A stretch of 64,000 bases of DNA, taken from Fragilaria crotonensis (Eukaryota > Bacillariophyta > Fragilariophyceae > Fragilariales > Fragilariaceae). Under the pieces are notes generated by a model. It did no database searches and was not told the origin of the DNA. It saw only the letters and a program-made list of their open reading frames with translations. Positions within the stretch are counted from its first letter, which is position 1; each line of letters begins with the position of its first letter. The stretch spans positions 1 through 64,000 of the forward strand of contig JAKSYS010000185.1 in assembly GCA_022925895.1 (NCBI GenBank), in the 5' to 3' direction. The position numbers and the translations under genes were made by a program. Below, in pieces: positions 52,289-63,296 of this stretch.

Positions 52289-53396
52289 ATGACAACCTTC
52301 TCTTCCACATCACGGTCATCCCCATCGTCTAGTGATGCTACACTTCGACCCTTTGAATGGCTCACTTCATCTCAGAGTGTACTGCCAATTATTGAATCCT
52401 TGAATTTGAACAAAAAAGATTGCACTTCATCTTGGTTGTGGTTCGTCGACCTTGGGAGAAACCATGGTAAATGAGTTGGACTTTGAATACGTCCTCAATA
52501 TTGATAAGGATTCAGAGACGTTGGATCGAATGCGACGACGATGGGAGGAAAGGAATAAGAAGACTACGTCGTCGTCGTCGTCGTCCGCCAGTAGCAATCA
52601 ACAATCACGTCACCATCAACAACAACGTCTGGAATACCAAGTGGTGGACTTTGGTTGTCCGCCGCCGGGTGTTGATGAAATGCCACATTCTCCCTATCCT
52701 CTCATTGTGGAGAAATCAACACTCGACTGCACTCTCTGTAGTTCGGACGCTTCGACGGGATTGCTTTCCTTGGTCTACCAACACTTGGCAGTCGGTGGAT
52801 ACTACGTACTCATATCCTTCAATTCCTTGGAATTGTTGTTGCCGCTGCTACGAGATTTGCCGGGTGCAAATTGGACTGTATCACATTATGAAATGGCGAG
52901 ACAGGTGGAAGATTTGAATGGGTGTTTTATCAACACGAACAAGTCAGAGTCGGCGTGTGCCAGTATTGAATCTCAAGTACCCGATACGGACCTGTCCACT
53001 CGATCACTACGTGTGATTGTCTGTCAAAAGAATGAATCCACAATGGGAATGTCGTCGTCGTCGTCGTCAGTATCGCATTCGAAGGACCATGATGTGTTGG
53101 ATTGGGATGCTGTCCAACATCACATTGTCACGACCAACAACATTTGGTACCGAACCATCCATCCACTCTTGACGGACACCCGACAACGTGAAATCGAAAA
53201 CTTGTTCGGAGATAACTCATCACTTCGATCACTTTTGGAATGCTATCAAATCTTATTCAGTGACGCAGAACGACAGGACTTGACATACGATTTCTTTATA
53301 GAAGATTGGCATGCCTATCAAGAGAGTCATCCAAACATTTCCGTAACCGAAATGAACTTGACAACTGCATTGGATTTTTTGAAGGAAATGCAATAG
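52289..53396 (+). CDS. SAM-dependent methyltransferase, METTL13/EEF1A-lysine methyltransferase-like, one frame break
   Basis: Starting at ATG 52289, RPFEWLTSSQSVLPIIESLN is the W-containing approach to a class I methyltransferase fold. SAM motif I LHLGCGSSTLGE follows, but in the next frame; removing one A from (or adding two to) the AAAAAA run near 52,413 joins them. Then come NIDKDSETLDRMRRRW (acidic loop after strand 2), VVDFGCPPP, VEKSTLDCTLCSS (the D-K-x-T-L-D block of METTL13-like enzymes) and GGYYVLISF. The C-terminal ~130 residues (LDWDAVQHHIV, LLECYQILFSD) are unrecognised. Ser and CGT repeats expand two loops. The Copia LTR ends 200 bp upstream, so its promoter may have been displaced or supplied by the LTR. 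Confidence 0.65.
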
Positions 53397-53525
53397 GCAA
53401 TTCGAACAAGTCTATAAGTGATTTACTACGAGCGCAGTCTTGATTTCAAAAGCATGGCGAGCGTGCGTTTTCATGCAAATCATGCTCTGCATCGGTTCCG
53501 AATTGTTTTTGTTCGCCTCGGCACT

Positions 53526-55701
53526 TTACGCCAAGGTCCTGCGCTGTGAAGTGCGTTGCAATGTCTTGCGTGGCTTTTTGGGAGCTTGACAGACTGTGGG
53601 TGGTGGTGACAATGGCTGTAATTCTTGGTCCAGGATGTGCGTCAAATGTCGAATTTTCTCTGATACCATGACCTCTTCTACGAACGATGGTCTCGGCGCG
53701 ACCGCAGGCTTTCTCGGTGTCATGAATTCCGAATGCGAACTGCCATCATCTGAATCAGCGTCGCTATCATCGTCGGCATTGCCATAATAATCCAGGTAGA
53801 CAGAGCTGTCGTCACTATCATGTGAAGCATCGTCGCTGGATGGGGAGGTTCCTCCAGTTTCAAACGACGCCGCAATACCGAGTATACCTCCTTCTTCTTT
53901 CGCCTTGAGCGGAGATCCTTGAACCTTCCAACAATGAGCATCCTCGTAGAACTGTGACATGTACTGTTGGTATTCCTTGAATTCTCGCCGCGTCTCTTCC
54001 TCTCGGGTTCGTTTTCGACCACGGATGGTGGCATTGTACAGTGCCGCTCTCAGCGTCACCATGATGAGTCCAAGGATAGTAATGGCCATGCCGGATCCAA
54101 ACATCCATGAGAGACCAGTGACTGCTTCATTGCACGGTGCTCCATAAAAGATACCATACATAATTGGAGTGATTGTGGCACAGTCAGATACGTCTAACGC
54201 AAGCTGAATGTTGGCTTGCGCCACATCCAAGCTTTCGGCAATTTGATCCAAACCGTCGACCAGAGGAGTAATATCCGCACCGCATACAAGACTGACTTGA
54301 TCGATACCCACCTCATCAATCACTCGCAACGAATCTTTTGCTTGAGTCATCGTCGATCGAATCTGTGGAACAAATGCCTTGACAAAATCAAATGGATTTT
54401 CGGTGGTGCAGTCCTGGCAATCGATAGAGTTGGAGTGTGAGTTTCAATCCAATGTGCGAGTAACGCATTGCACTCTCTAAAAAAAGAACGTACATTCATG
54501 TAGTAGTCAAATGCTTGATACATGACATCTGATTTTGAGGCAACATGGCTCAATACAATTTCCTCCATGGTTCCTTTGGGACTGAGGTTAATGGAACTTG
54601 CATTAACACCACGTCCAGCGCAAAAATCAGCATTTGCCGACGCCATGACGCCAAACGTGGGGGCTCCGACAGAAGCCACAATCAATAAAACAATGAACAA
54701 TGGCATCAAGAACCAAACCAGCATAAATCTCAAGGGAAAAAAGATGATATTGCAACGCGTGAGAATTACACCCGCCAAGAAAAAGAAATTGACAATAGCC
54801 ATAATCATCAAGAAAAACTTTGGAATCCAATCATTGTCGTATATGAATTCGAATGTGTGATTGATCGATGTCGTCAAGCTGCTTATCGTCGTCAATCCTT
54901 GTCGGGCGTAGACAACGTTTTCATCAACCAACCGATCCAGATCATCCAACGTACGTGAAAGGTGGTTGCCGACACCAACAAAGGCGACGGCAACCGAAGC
55001 ATTGAAAGTCGGACTGGTGGTGCTGTTATTCAAGTTTGGACAGTGTCGATCCAGACTGAACATTCCTGCTTGATCCATTCTTCGGATCCTATCTCGTTCC
55101 GTCAAGAGCGTCTCCATGATCCCAAAGGCCCGGACCGTCAGTCGCTGAATATCATCGTTGATCACGTCAACACGATCAAGTCCCGTGACAAAGGTAGATA
55201 GTCCTCTCGTGAGGAAGACAAAAATCAAAACTGGAATCAATATAGATGACATGATAAAGCCTGATTGGATTCTCCAAGATTGTTTGACCATTCTTTCCAA
55301 ATGCGGTTTGAGGTCGCGTCGATGTTTTTTAATGTATTGTACATCAATGACAGAACCTCCAGCAGCCCAGCCGATAGGTTTGTTTCTGTGTCTGATATCA
55401 TTATTGTTTGCGATGACGTTTTTGGGATCCCTGACAAGCAATTTCAAGAGAAGTAAAACAAGGAGCCACAGGAGGAGCAAGGTTGTTAGGAAGAATCCGA
55501 AGGCAACAAGTCCTTGAGCGTAGTCGACTTTAAGTAACGGATCGGGAGAGAACAAATGACTGAAAGTATTCGAATGTCCCCATCGAAAGGTTCGGTGCAG
55601 CTGCAGGACTGTTGCAGTGGGCGCCTAATGGTTGAAAAGGAGTGTAGACAAAAGTGAGTGTGATGATGAGATGCATGTTCTTGCAGCTTGTCACGAGTCA
55701 T
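53526..55701 (-). CDS. Tweety-like multi-pass membrane protein, one or two frame breaks
   Basis: Five predicted membrane segments: GLVAFGFFLTTLLLLWLLV, IMSSILIPVLIFVFLT, FFLMIMAIVNFFFLAGVIL, LVWFLMPLFIVLLIVASVGA and WMFGSGMAITILGLIMVTL. Segment 4 is followed by ANADFC, like the SDFC motif after TM4 of tweety (TTYH) proteins. A cysteine-containing extracellular loop and an acidic, phospho-like cytoplasmic tail (DDASHDSDDSS) follow. The topology suggests a tweety/prominin-like membrane protein; channel activity is not implied. The frame changes near 54,430 (adding one C at CTCC-AAC gives THTPNSIDCQDC). The N-terminus is uncertain: the frame is open up to TAG near 55,627, where a second break or an acceptor site would connect it to ATG 55701. 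QLHRTFRWGH before the first segment looks genuine. Confidence 0.6.
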
Positions 55702-56304
55702 GCATTACTGTTGTAGCACTCCGGCATTGTACTGCTACGTGTGAAGTGAGAACCATGCCCTCGACAACGCCGATGATGGAATAATGAAACCACTCCATGG
55801 CTTCAATCTCAGGAATCCTCGGATTACAAACTCACATGTGTTCGCAGAGTCGCGTTCATCGTTTGGTCTTGTTATAGCTGCTGATCTTTGTGAATGGAGT
55901 GAAACGCAGTGGATGGCGTATGATCAAGGATCAAGGTTCTACTCGGAGTACAAATATTCCGCACAGCACAATTGCGTTTCCTATTTTGCAATGGGCAACC
56001 ACTGCAACAACGCAAACCCAACAAACAACTTTCATCCAGGATAGAAATTCAAAATTGGCTACATTTTTCAAAACAAACGGCTGTTCGACATCGGGGAACG
56101 GGAGGCCGTGTATGTCCCCTAATCGAGCCGATCGAGCTGTTATAAAAAAATCGACTCCATAAATTATATTGCAAATTAACTTACACGTCAACTTTACCTA
56201 CAAACCTAAGACTGTTCCTCTGGGGACAGAAATACCGTACAGTGTACCAGTAGTAAGTAGAACTCAGTACTCCCGTAGAACACTGCAGGTGATGGCCGGC
56301 TCGC
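55702..56304. other. Intergenic
   Basis: No gene recognised. Ends at the TTA target site of the first MITE. Confidence 0.35.
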
Positions 56305-56307
56305 TTA

Positions 56308-57770
56308 GAGCATCTCTTATTTTTAATTTTTATGGTGGGGGGTGTTAAAGCAAAATTATATACCCCGGGTGTAAAATTTAGACCCTCGTCGAAAAGTAAA
56401 AAAACGCAATTCTTATGGTTAAAGCCGTGGTACGGGTACCGTTGGGGTATGGTACTATCGCTTTTAAGCATATACTGTACTACCATCTACTCTAACGGTA
56501 GAATACTTCCTTCAAGTTTTTACACAGCATCTTAAGGCCGGTGCTTACAGCGAACGAAACGTCCCGCAAAACAGAACGCCGCGTCTATTCCGGGGAAAAA
56601 TGGTCCTTACAGCCCCCAAAACTGCCCCCGAATGGCGCGCGCGTTTCGGGAATCCGGGTACTTTTGATCGAAACCACAGAACGCCGCGGGCGTTCTGTGT
56701 GAAAGCCGGGTTCGCACGAAACGCAACAACCGAGTTTGTATATGAAGTGCTACGTAATTAGAACACGGACTAAATGGGACCAGGCATGGGACGGTGTGGT
56801 ACTACAGTATGCTGTGCCAATGGAGTATAATGCGAGTTGCGGTGCGCGGGCAGGCGGCTATTCTTGTCTTCGGAACTCATCGGATTGTCACCGATAACCG
56901 CATCCGATAGATAAGCTCATCGTTTGATCCGAGACGGCAAATCGTAGCATCCGAACGAAACGAGCGCCTGCCTTTCTTTCACGAGCCGCGCGGCATGTCT
57001 GTTGAGTGCTTCTTGCGGTTTTTTGGCCCATTTGCTCATGGCGGCAAATTTGTTCGACGAACGAAGTGACAAGCGACAAACGAGACGACTGATCCACATG
57101 ATACCTTTAGTACATTTTTAACGCAACTACTTCCAACGCCTGATTTCTTTTACACTTATACATGTCAGAATAGTATATATAAAATGCTCTCCAATTCTGC
57201 GGTTTTGTGGTTATTTCTAGGGAGTACGCCTGTAAGGACCATATTTCACGTTTTCACAGAACAGAACGGGACGTCCGTTCTGCCGAAAACGTTTCGTTCA
57301 CTGCAAGCACCGGCCTAATCGAAGTGGATTGACCGACACATTGATGTTCTCACATGCATGTTTGCTTGCCTCTTTGTTGCTCCAACAACACTTCCAGCAG
57401 CACGGGATTCGAGATCGTCGTTGCCTTCGTCGTGTTGCCCCCTTCGTGGGAGAGCTCGTTTTACGACAACTGTCAACGGTGCTGGTCTCTTCTTGGTGTC
57501 ATGAACCCCTGGTCACTGGTTTCACACGGAATGAAATGGTGATGACAAGCAATCTTGTATAACAATGGTGTTAAAATTCACGTAGAAACTGATTTTTACC
57601 ACCGAAGTAAATGATACAGTACTGACCCCCCAGGGTCAAATCTCGGAGATTTGACCCTGGGTATAAAAAAAAGTCTATTATTTGACCCCCAAAATCCTTG
57701 TACCCCTCATAGAATTGCTTTTTAATTTTTATGTGAAACACGATTGAGTTATCCCTCCATAGAGATGCTC
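56308..57770. mobile_element. MITE A, PIF/Harbinger-type ends, interrupted by a nested element
   Basis: Left end GAGCATCTCTTAT (56,308) and right end ATAGAGATGCTC (to 57,770) are inverted repeats at the tip. TTA occurs directly outside both ends (56,305-56,307 and 57,771-57,773), a 3-bp duplication typical of PIF/Harbinger. Without the 780-bp insert it is about 680 bp, close to neighbouring MITE B and similar to it inside (ACGCAATTCTTATGG, GACCCCCAAAATCCTTGTACC, CGGAATGAAATGGTGA). A hairpin-forming palindrome (GGGTCAAATC...GATTTGACCC) lies near 57,630-57,660. No transposase. Confidence 0.75.
56536..57315. mobile_element. 780-bp MITE C nested inside MITE A
   Basis: Terminal inverted repeats GGCCGGTGCTTACAGCGAAC (left) and, read inward from the right, GGCCGGTGCTTGCAGTGAAC match for at least 27 bp with two differences. 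TAA lies outside both ends (56,533-56,535 and 57,316-57,318). The 3-bp TAA duplication again suggests a PIF/Harbinger-type transposase. The interior contains repeated AGAACGCCGCG-like words and no clear gene; a 60-codon frame at 57,099-56,917 (minus) is basic but unrecognised. Confidence 0.8.
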
Positions 57771-57773
57771 TTA

Positions 57774-58425
57774 GAGCATGTCTTATCGTAAAGTGTAAAG
57801 TTAATTTTATACCCTGGGTATAAAATTTAGACCCTTCTAAAAAAATTAAAAGACGCAATTCTTATGGTAAACGCCGTATACCCTTGAGCGAAATACATAA
57901 TCGAAGTAGTCGTATGGGTACCGTTGTACGACAGTACGACTACGTGTCAATGAAACATGACATCACCCTGATGACTATCCACGAACAAAGTGCACTGTGT
58001 CATCACAACTTGTTCTTCATCAATCAAACTCCTTTCATTGATTGAAAAATCATCATTCACAATGGATGATAATGGGAGTGGTGTCTTGGTGAGGAGTTCC
58101 TGGTGGAGTTGCCATCTTGGTTGTGCATTCCTTGTGAATGTGATGAATCACTCGGAATGAAATGGTGACAACAAGCAATCTGGTATAATGATGGTGTGAA
58201 AATTCATGTAGAAACTGTACATTTTACCACTGGAGCAATGATACAGTACTATACCCCGAGGGGTGCAAAAATTTATACCTAGGTATAAATTTCGAGAATT
58301 TATACCTAGGTATAAAAAAAAGTCTAAAATTTGACCCCCAAAATCCTTGTACCCCCCCCCATAAGAATTGCGTTTTTGAAATTTTTCGAAACACGATTGA
58401 CTTATACCCATGATAAGACTTGCTC
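57774..58425. mobile_element. MITE B, directly abutting MITE A
   Basis: 652 bp with ends GAGCATGTCTTATCG (left) and GAGCAAGTCTTATCA (right, reversed). TTA flanks both sides (57,771-57,773 and 58,426-58,428), the left one shared with MITE A. It contains a perfect-looking palindrome TTTATACCTAGGTATAAA twice around 58,279-58,312. Its interior matches MITE A. Confidence 0.78.
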
Positions 58426-58428
58426 TTA

Positions 58429-61400
58429 GGGGAAATACACGGGCTCCCGACGTTATTGCTCTCGAGTATGAGATCGGGTTAAATGACATCATCGTACTGT
58501 ACTCGGTGTAGACCGAGTTTCATACAGGACTGCATACCAACAAATCACATGATACTCCTTCTCTGTATGATATGTTCGGCCAGAAGAGCAGTTGTGACCA
58601 GGGATAGGGAAATAACTACTACTGAAACCGGTAACCAAAAACTGCGGTTATTTTGCATGACCAGTAACCAGAATTTTGGATATCAGGTTAACTGTAACTT
58701 TTTGCGTCTGAGTATCAATAACCACCAACTGCAACGTCCTGGTATACTAACCGTATACCGTAAGGTATGGTTAACAACCACCGGACAGTGGCAGTAGTTA
58801 TTTTGAAATCGGTATTGTTGGAATACTGTAGTGTACATTGAACATTAACCATGTGATTGCAGTCAATTAGTGATTGTAACATGAGGATGCAACTGAAAGA
58901 AGGTGCACTTTCTTGCATTTGAAGGATTCAGAAAGGCATCAGGGTGGTCCCCTTCAAAAGGCACAATCATCATCAACTGTGCCGGAAGATCCTGCTGCCT
59001 GCTCTGCAAGTTTTCCTTCTCCAGCACACCAGAGGAGGTATACCCAATTACCTGTACAAAAATGGCAGGAGGGATGAATTTTCTCAACCACCTTTGAAAA
59101 TGCAATGGTGAGGACTTTGTCATTGTGCTGAGGATGTCCCTCAGAAGGAGTATAACAATAACAACAATGGTGGCCTCAGTAGTTATGAATTGAAACATAA
59201 TATAGTATAGTAATGAAGAACTCACCAGAAGGATTTCTTCTTAAGTGTAATTCTGTTTTCAAGGCATTATGAAAGCATATAATTGCACTCCTATCAAATG
59301 AGTCCATGATGGTTCTGGCTGAGCACACAAGAAGCAAGAAGTTCATTGTGGAATTTGATGGATAGAGAGATGACCTGAAGACTTGCTCCTTCTGTGTGAT
59401 TTTGTGTCCTCTTTGTAGCCTCTGGCTTTCAGAAGATTTGTCACCTCCAATTATGATGTTCTTGACCAGCATTCTAACAACAAGAACTTCGGACTGGCTC
59501 TGGATTTAGCAGATCTTGGCTGGTGCTGTAGTAAGCCTGTGGTGGTCTTCCTTGGTTGTCTGCCTGCTTGCATATCTTTCTTTGGTGGCCACGGCCACAA
59601 AGTGCTTCTTTGTCCATGACTTTGGGAAGCTCCTCGGTGTGGTCAAAGTGTGGCGCATCAACATCATACTGCTGAATCAATGAGCTCATCACGTATACTG
59701 GTATATACCGAACTAAAATTAGAACAACAGTATACTACTGAATGTCTCAAGATAACAACGGTATTATAGAATACTGACCAATGATTCAGGGGGCATTAAA
59801 GTAACTAACCAATATTGTTCTGGAATACTGATATCTGACTGATACACCTGAAAACCGATTTCGGAAGGCTGCAGTATAATTTTTCCAATCCCTGGTTGTG
59901 ACGAGTGTGACCCTACATATTGGAATACGTTCCACAGAAGTACTCGAGTACTGTAGCACAAGGTTAACCATTGATTACCTGTCAAAGACACGAACTCACT
60001 CACTGCATACAAGTACCACTTTTTGTTATTCGAATTGAGTGGACCCGTCAAACGATGAGGGAGGAGGCAGTCCCTTTGGACAATGGCAACGGCACATCAA
60101 TCGATTGAATGTGTCAAAGAAAGTTGTGACTCAAGAACAACAAAAATTGATTGATACAATGGCAATGACAACAATGATGGCAACAACTTGACGGCAAAAG
60201 AAAAATGACGATTGACACAGGTGAAGACAGCTTGACTAAGAAAACAAAAATCTATCATATGAAATCCAACAATTGATTGATAGTGTAAAGGATTACAGCT
60301 CAATGACCAGAACATGATGAGAGTGAATGAGAAAAAACGGGAACGATGACGCGAACACAAATGAGAATGAGCGATGATCCATCGCATGCGTTCATGATGG
60401 CAAGAATGGAAAAACAACAAGTTTGACGAGCACAAATCACGACAGCAGTCATGACTCCACCTAAATGATGATCAATAGCGCAATAGCAACAAAAGGGTCA
60501 AATGTGAAAGGCGAGGTTGTTAACCAGCACTGTAATACAAATATGTACCAGGTTCAATAGCATATAGTACATAGATGACATACCGTCGTTACGAAACAAA
60601 ATCATCGAAAAGTATGCTGGCACGTAAAGAACAGGTAATGCGTAATCGTACCACTCAATTTACTACTTCATTCATTGCTTCAATCTTCAATGGTGTATGG
60701 TGCTCGTCCGAAATGATGTCAACTTTTTGCATAAAGATCACAGACAAACTGACATGAGTCACAGTGTGAATGTAGCATCAGTGATAAAATTCTATTGGTT
60801 AGTTTTTTATTTGAATGGGTAGGACAAAACGAGGGGCGCGAGAATCTGGACCCGGCACCCGGCTCGAGAATTCAGCAATTTGGCTGTATTCGTAGTGCAA
60901 CAGTACACGCGCATCTGCCCAGGTCGGGAGCGATACTCCTGATTCCTTTCTTGATGAACTAACCTTGCCCTTGTTGGTAAACCCAACAAGCGAAGGCGTC
61001 AAATGCAATGACACAACGAAACTCGCTCCATTATCCGATCCCAGCCACTGAATCTCAATCAGACTATGAACACGAAGATCCAACAACACATTAATGCCAC
61101 TCTGGGTTGTCAAAAAGACTAATCAGACTACAACAAACTAGTTGATCACTATGCAAAGATCTTGATGTACAACACTAGCGGCTGGTGTCTACTTAATGTT
61201 CCCACGTCAAGAAGGTCATTTGACTTTGTTCCGACTGTGCGGGATGGCGAAATAGTTATGAGTCATCTTCAAAATTCTGTGAGACTGAGATTGCAAACAA
61301 CTTGCACCGGACCACCTTTTGTTGAATGACTTCAATGCTCATTTTTTATATAGCTCTCCTTGGAAAAGACAATTATCTCCTTCCTCCCTCATTCACCAAA

Positions 61401-61507
61401 GGCATTTTTCATTACTATTTCTGCCACGTTCAGCAACCCAGTCACAATCAATGCCATCATCTTTTGCAGGTGAGAAACATTTTATATCAAACAACAGTGC
61501 CAAGCAA
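58429..61507. other. Anonymous repeat-like DNA
   Basis: No supported gene. 58,600-58,790 is rich in GGTAACC/GGTTA words; short minus-strand frames at 59.69-58.86 kb (for example ALCGRGHQRK) and 61.1-60.8 kb have some protein-like texture but no family I recognise. Likely decayed mobile elements. Confidence 0.35.
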
Positions 61508-61816
61508 TCATATTCCTTTCTTCAACATCCACCATTGACATCTACCAAACATGCATTCAACATCCGTATGGAGACGCTCATGCCATGCAGAGAATTGGAT
61601 CTCCATCCTGCTAGCTGTCCACTTAATTGGGGATTGTTGTTGGACCTGAGTGGTTACCATTGTCAACACAAAGCCAGCAACCACTAACATGATCATAGAC
61701 ATCGTCATGATCAAAGACATGATTGTTATCATCCAAATTTTTCCGAATGTTTTTTGACAACCTGAATGGATCAAACAATCACAGCATCTTGTCATTCCAT
61801 AAATATGGTTGGCCAC
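61508..61816 (-). mobile_element. Possible PIF/Harbinger transposase remnant
   Basis: The minus-strand frame ends WHERLHTDVECMFG-x-CQWWMLKKGI. This resembles the RL-x-x-DVECTFG-x-LKGRW-x-ILK block near the C-terminus of Harbinger (DDE_Tnp_4) transposases. Nothing else of the protein is readable nearby, so only a fragment is claimed. It would fit the Harbinger-type MITEs 3 kb away. Confidence 0.4.
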
Positions 61817-63296
61817 AGGCTGTTAGCAGCATGATATGCAGATGGTGGAGAAACGGTGATAGCTAATGTAGGATCTTCATGCGGCTGTGTGTGACGCTAT
61901 TGCCACCAGCCAAACAATTCCTCGAGGAATAGCAATGATAATCATCTCTGACCATTTCACTCGATTATTGGAGGCACACAACTGGACAGTAGGCTTCATG
62001 ATGAGAAGGACAACAAAGATTCAAGGGCTACTTGATCATCAACTGACAATGCAGGCGTATGATATTATTACAGCAGACCCCATTCAATACAATTTGATAA
62101 TCGGCACTACCGCCGTGACAGATCCTTGCATGGAATACTGACTGGACCATCAGCAACAAGAACCCAAGAATGCAGGTGGCTAAGTAGAGTGTAAAATTTG
62201 TGCAGGCACAGTCGGAAAAAATTCACCGCAATCTCTCATTACTCTCATTACTTTGTTTTTTATGACTCTGGGTAAGGCATAACATTTTTAGCATTCCTTG
62301 GGAGGAAACTCGCCGGGTTGGGGTTCACAGGTCCGGCCTCACAGCTAGAGCAGTGCTAAGAACCCTACAATTAGGTTTAGCTAGCTATATCATTATTATT
62401 ATTTTTCACCACCTGAAAACCAGCAAGCAAGGTGATACTCACCCATGTGCTTCTGGCTTCTTTGCTACAGCATGATGGAGTGATAGCATATCATTTGTAA
62501 AAGACATTTCCACCAGATTCAGGGGAGGTGTAAATAAACCCTTCTTGTTGAATTAATTTTCTAGTACACCTGTTGCCTCATGTAAGCAAGTCATCCACAG
62601 TCCTCGCATGCCCTTAATACTTCAGTGCCACCAATGATAGGGCGGATCATGAAGAAGATAGGTGTTACCTTGACACCACACCTGTCCTTAGCACCATCTT
62701 GCCACTTGAAGAAGGCCACACAGCCTTTGAGTTAATTGCACACTCCAAAAAATTACTGATATGGAACTTGAAGCCGACAACAATGCACTTGCAAGAAACA
62801 TGTGCTATCAACGCAAGGATGCTTGACATCAATCATGAATCATGAATCATGAATCATGAACCAAGTTTACCCAGTTGTATGCATACGGTTTTGCATTCGT
62901 CTCATTGACATTATTCGGAAACGGATTAGGGTTCAACCTTTCGTGTACGGTGACTATGTGTACTGTGATTTGATTCGTCCAGTTTCTTCTTTTTGCCGCC
63001 TAACGTTTCCTTCTAGTCTATACCAAGCCAACCTACGTTTCGTACTCCAGTATGAGATTGTCCCATGCAACTTATACTGGCGCAAAGCAATAGCGACCGC
63101 CCAGCTGTGTTTTATGATGATATGTTTACGGTAGTAGTGCTACTGCACCTGCTAGCTAGTAGTAGTACCATCACGGTATTCCTTAGCTCGAAATCTGATC
63201 TCCTGACTCCTGAGCCCTGAGAGCGAGTGAACTATGGTTTACGGAACAACACATCAACGCACCATTCTCAGTCGTCACATCGTTTTGCACGACGAC
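61817..63296. other. Intergenic
   Basis: No gene recognised. An ATGAATC microsatellite (four units) lies at 62,834-62,862, and GTAC words occur near 63,040-63,170. The last part is the leader of the KDEL receptor gene. Confidence 0.4.

Noticed and set aside
55784-56162. Small plus-strand frames between the tweety-like gene and MITE A
   Set aside because: Low-complexity, overlapping and without homologous texture.
56917-57099. 60-codon basic frame inside MITE C
   Set aside because: Could be real but is no longer than chance predicts, and nothing resembles a transposase.
62280-62400. Possible tRNA gene (short GC stretch with a run of stems)
   Set aside because: No acceptable cloverleaf with A and B boxes could be built by eye.
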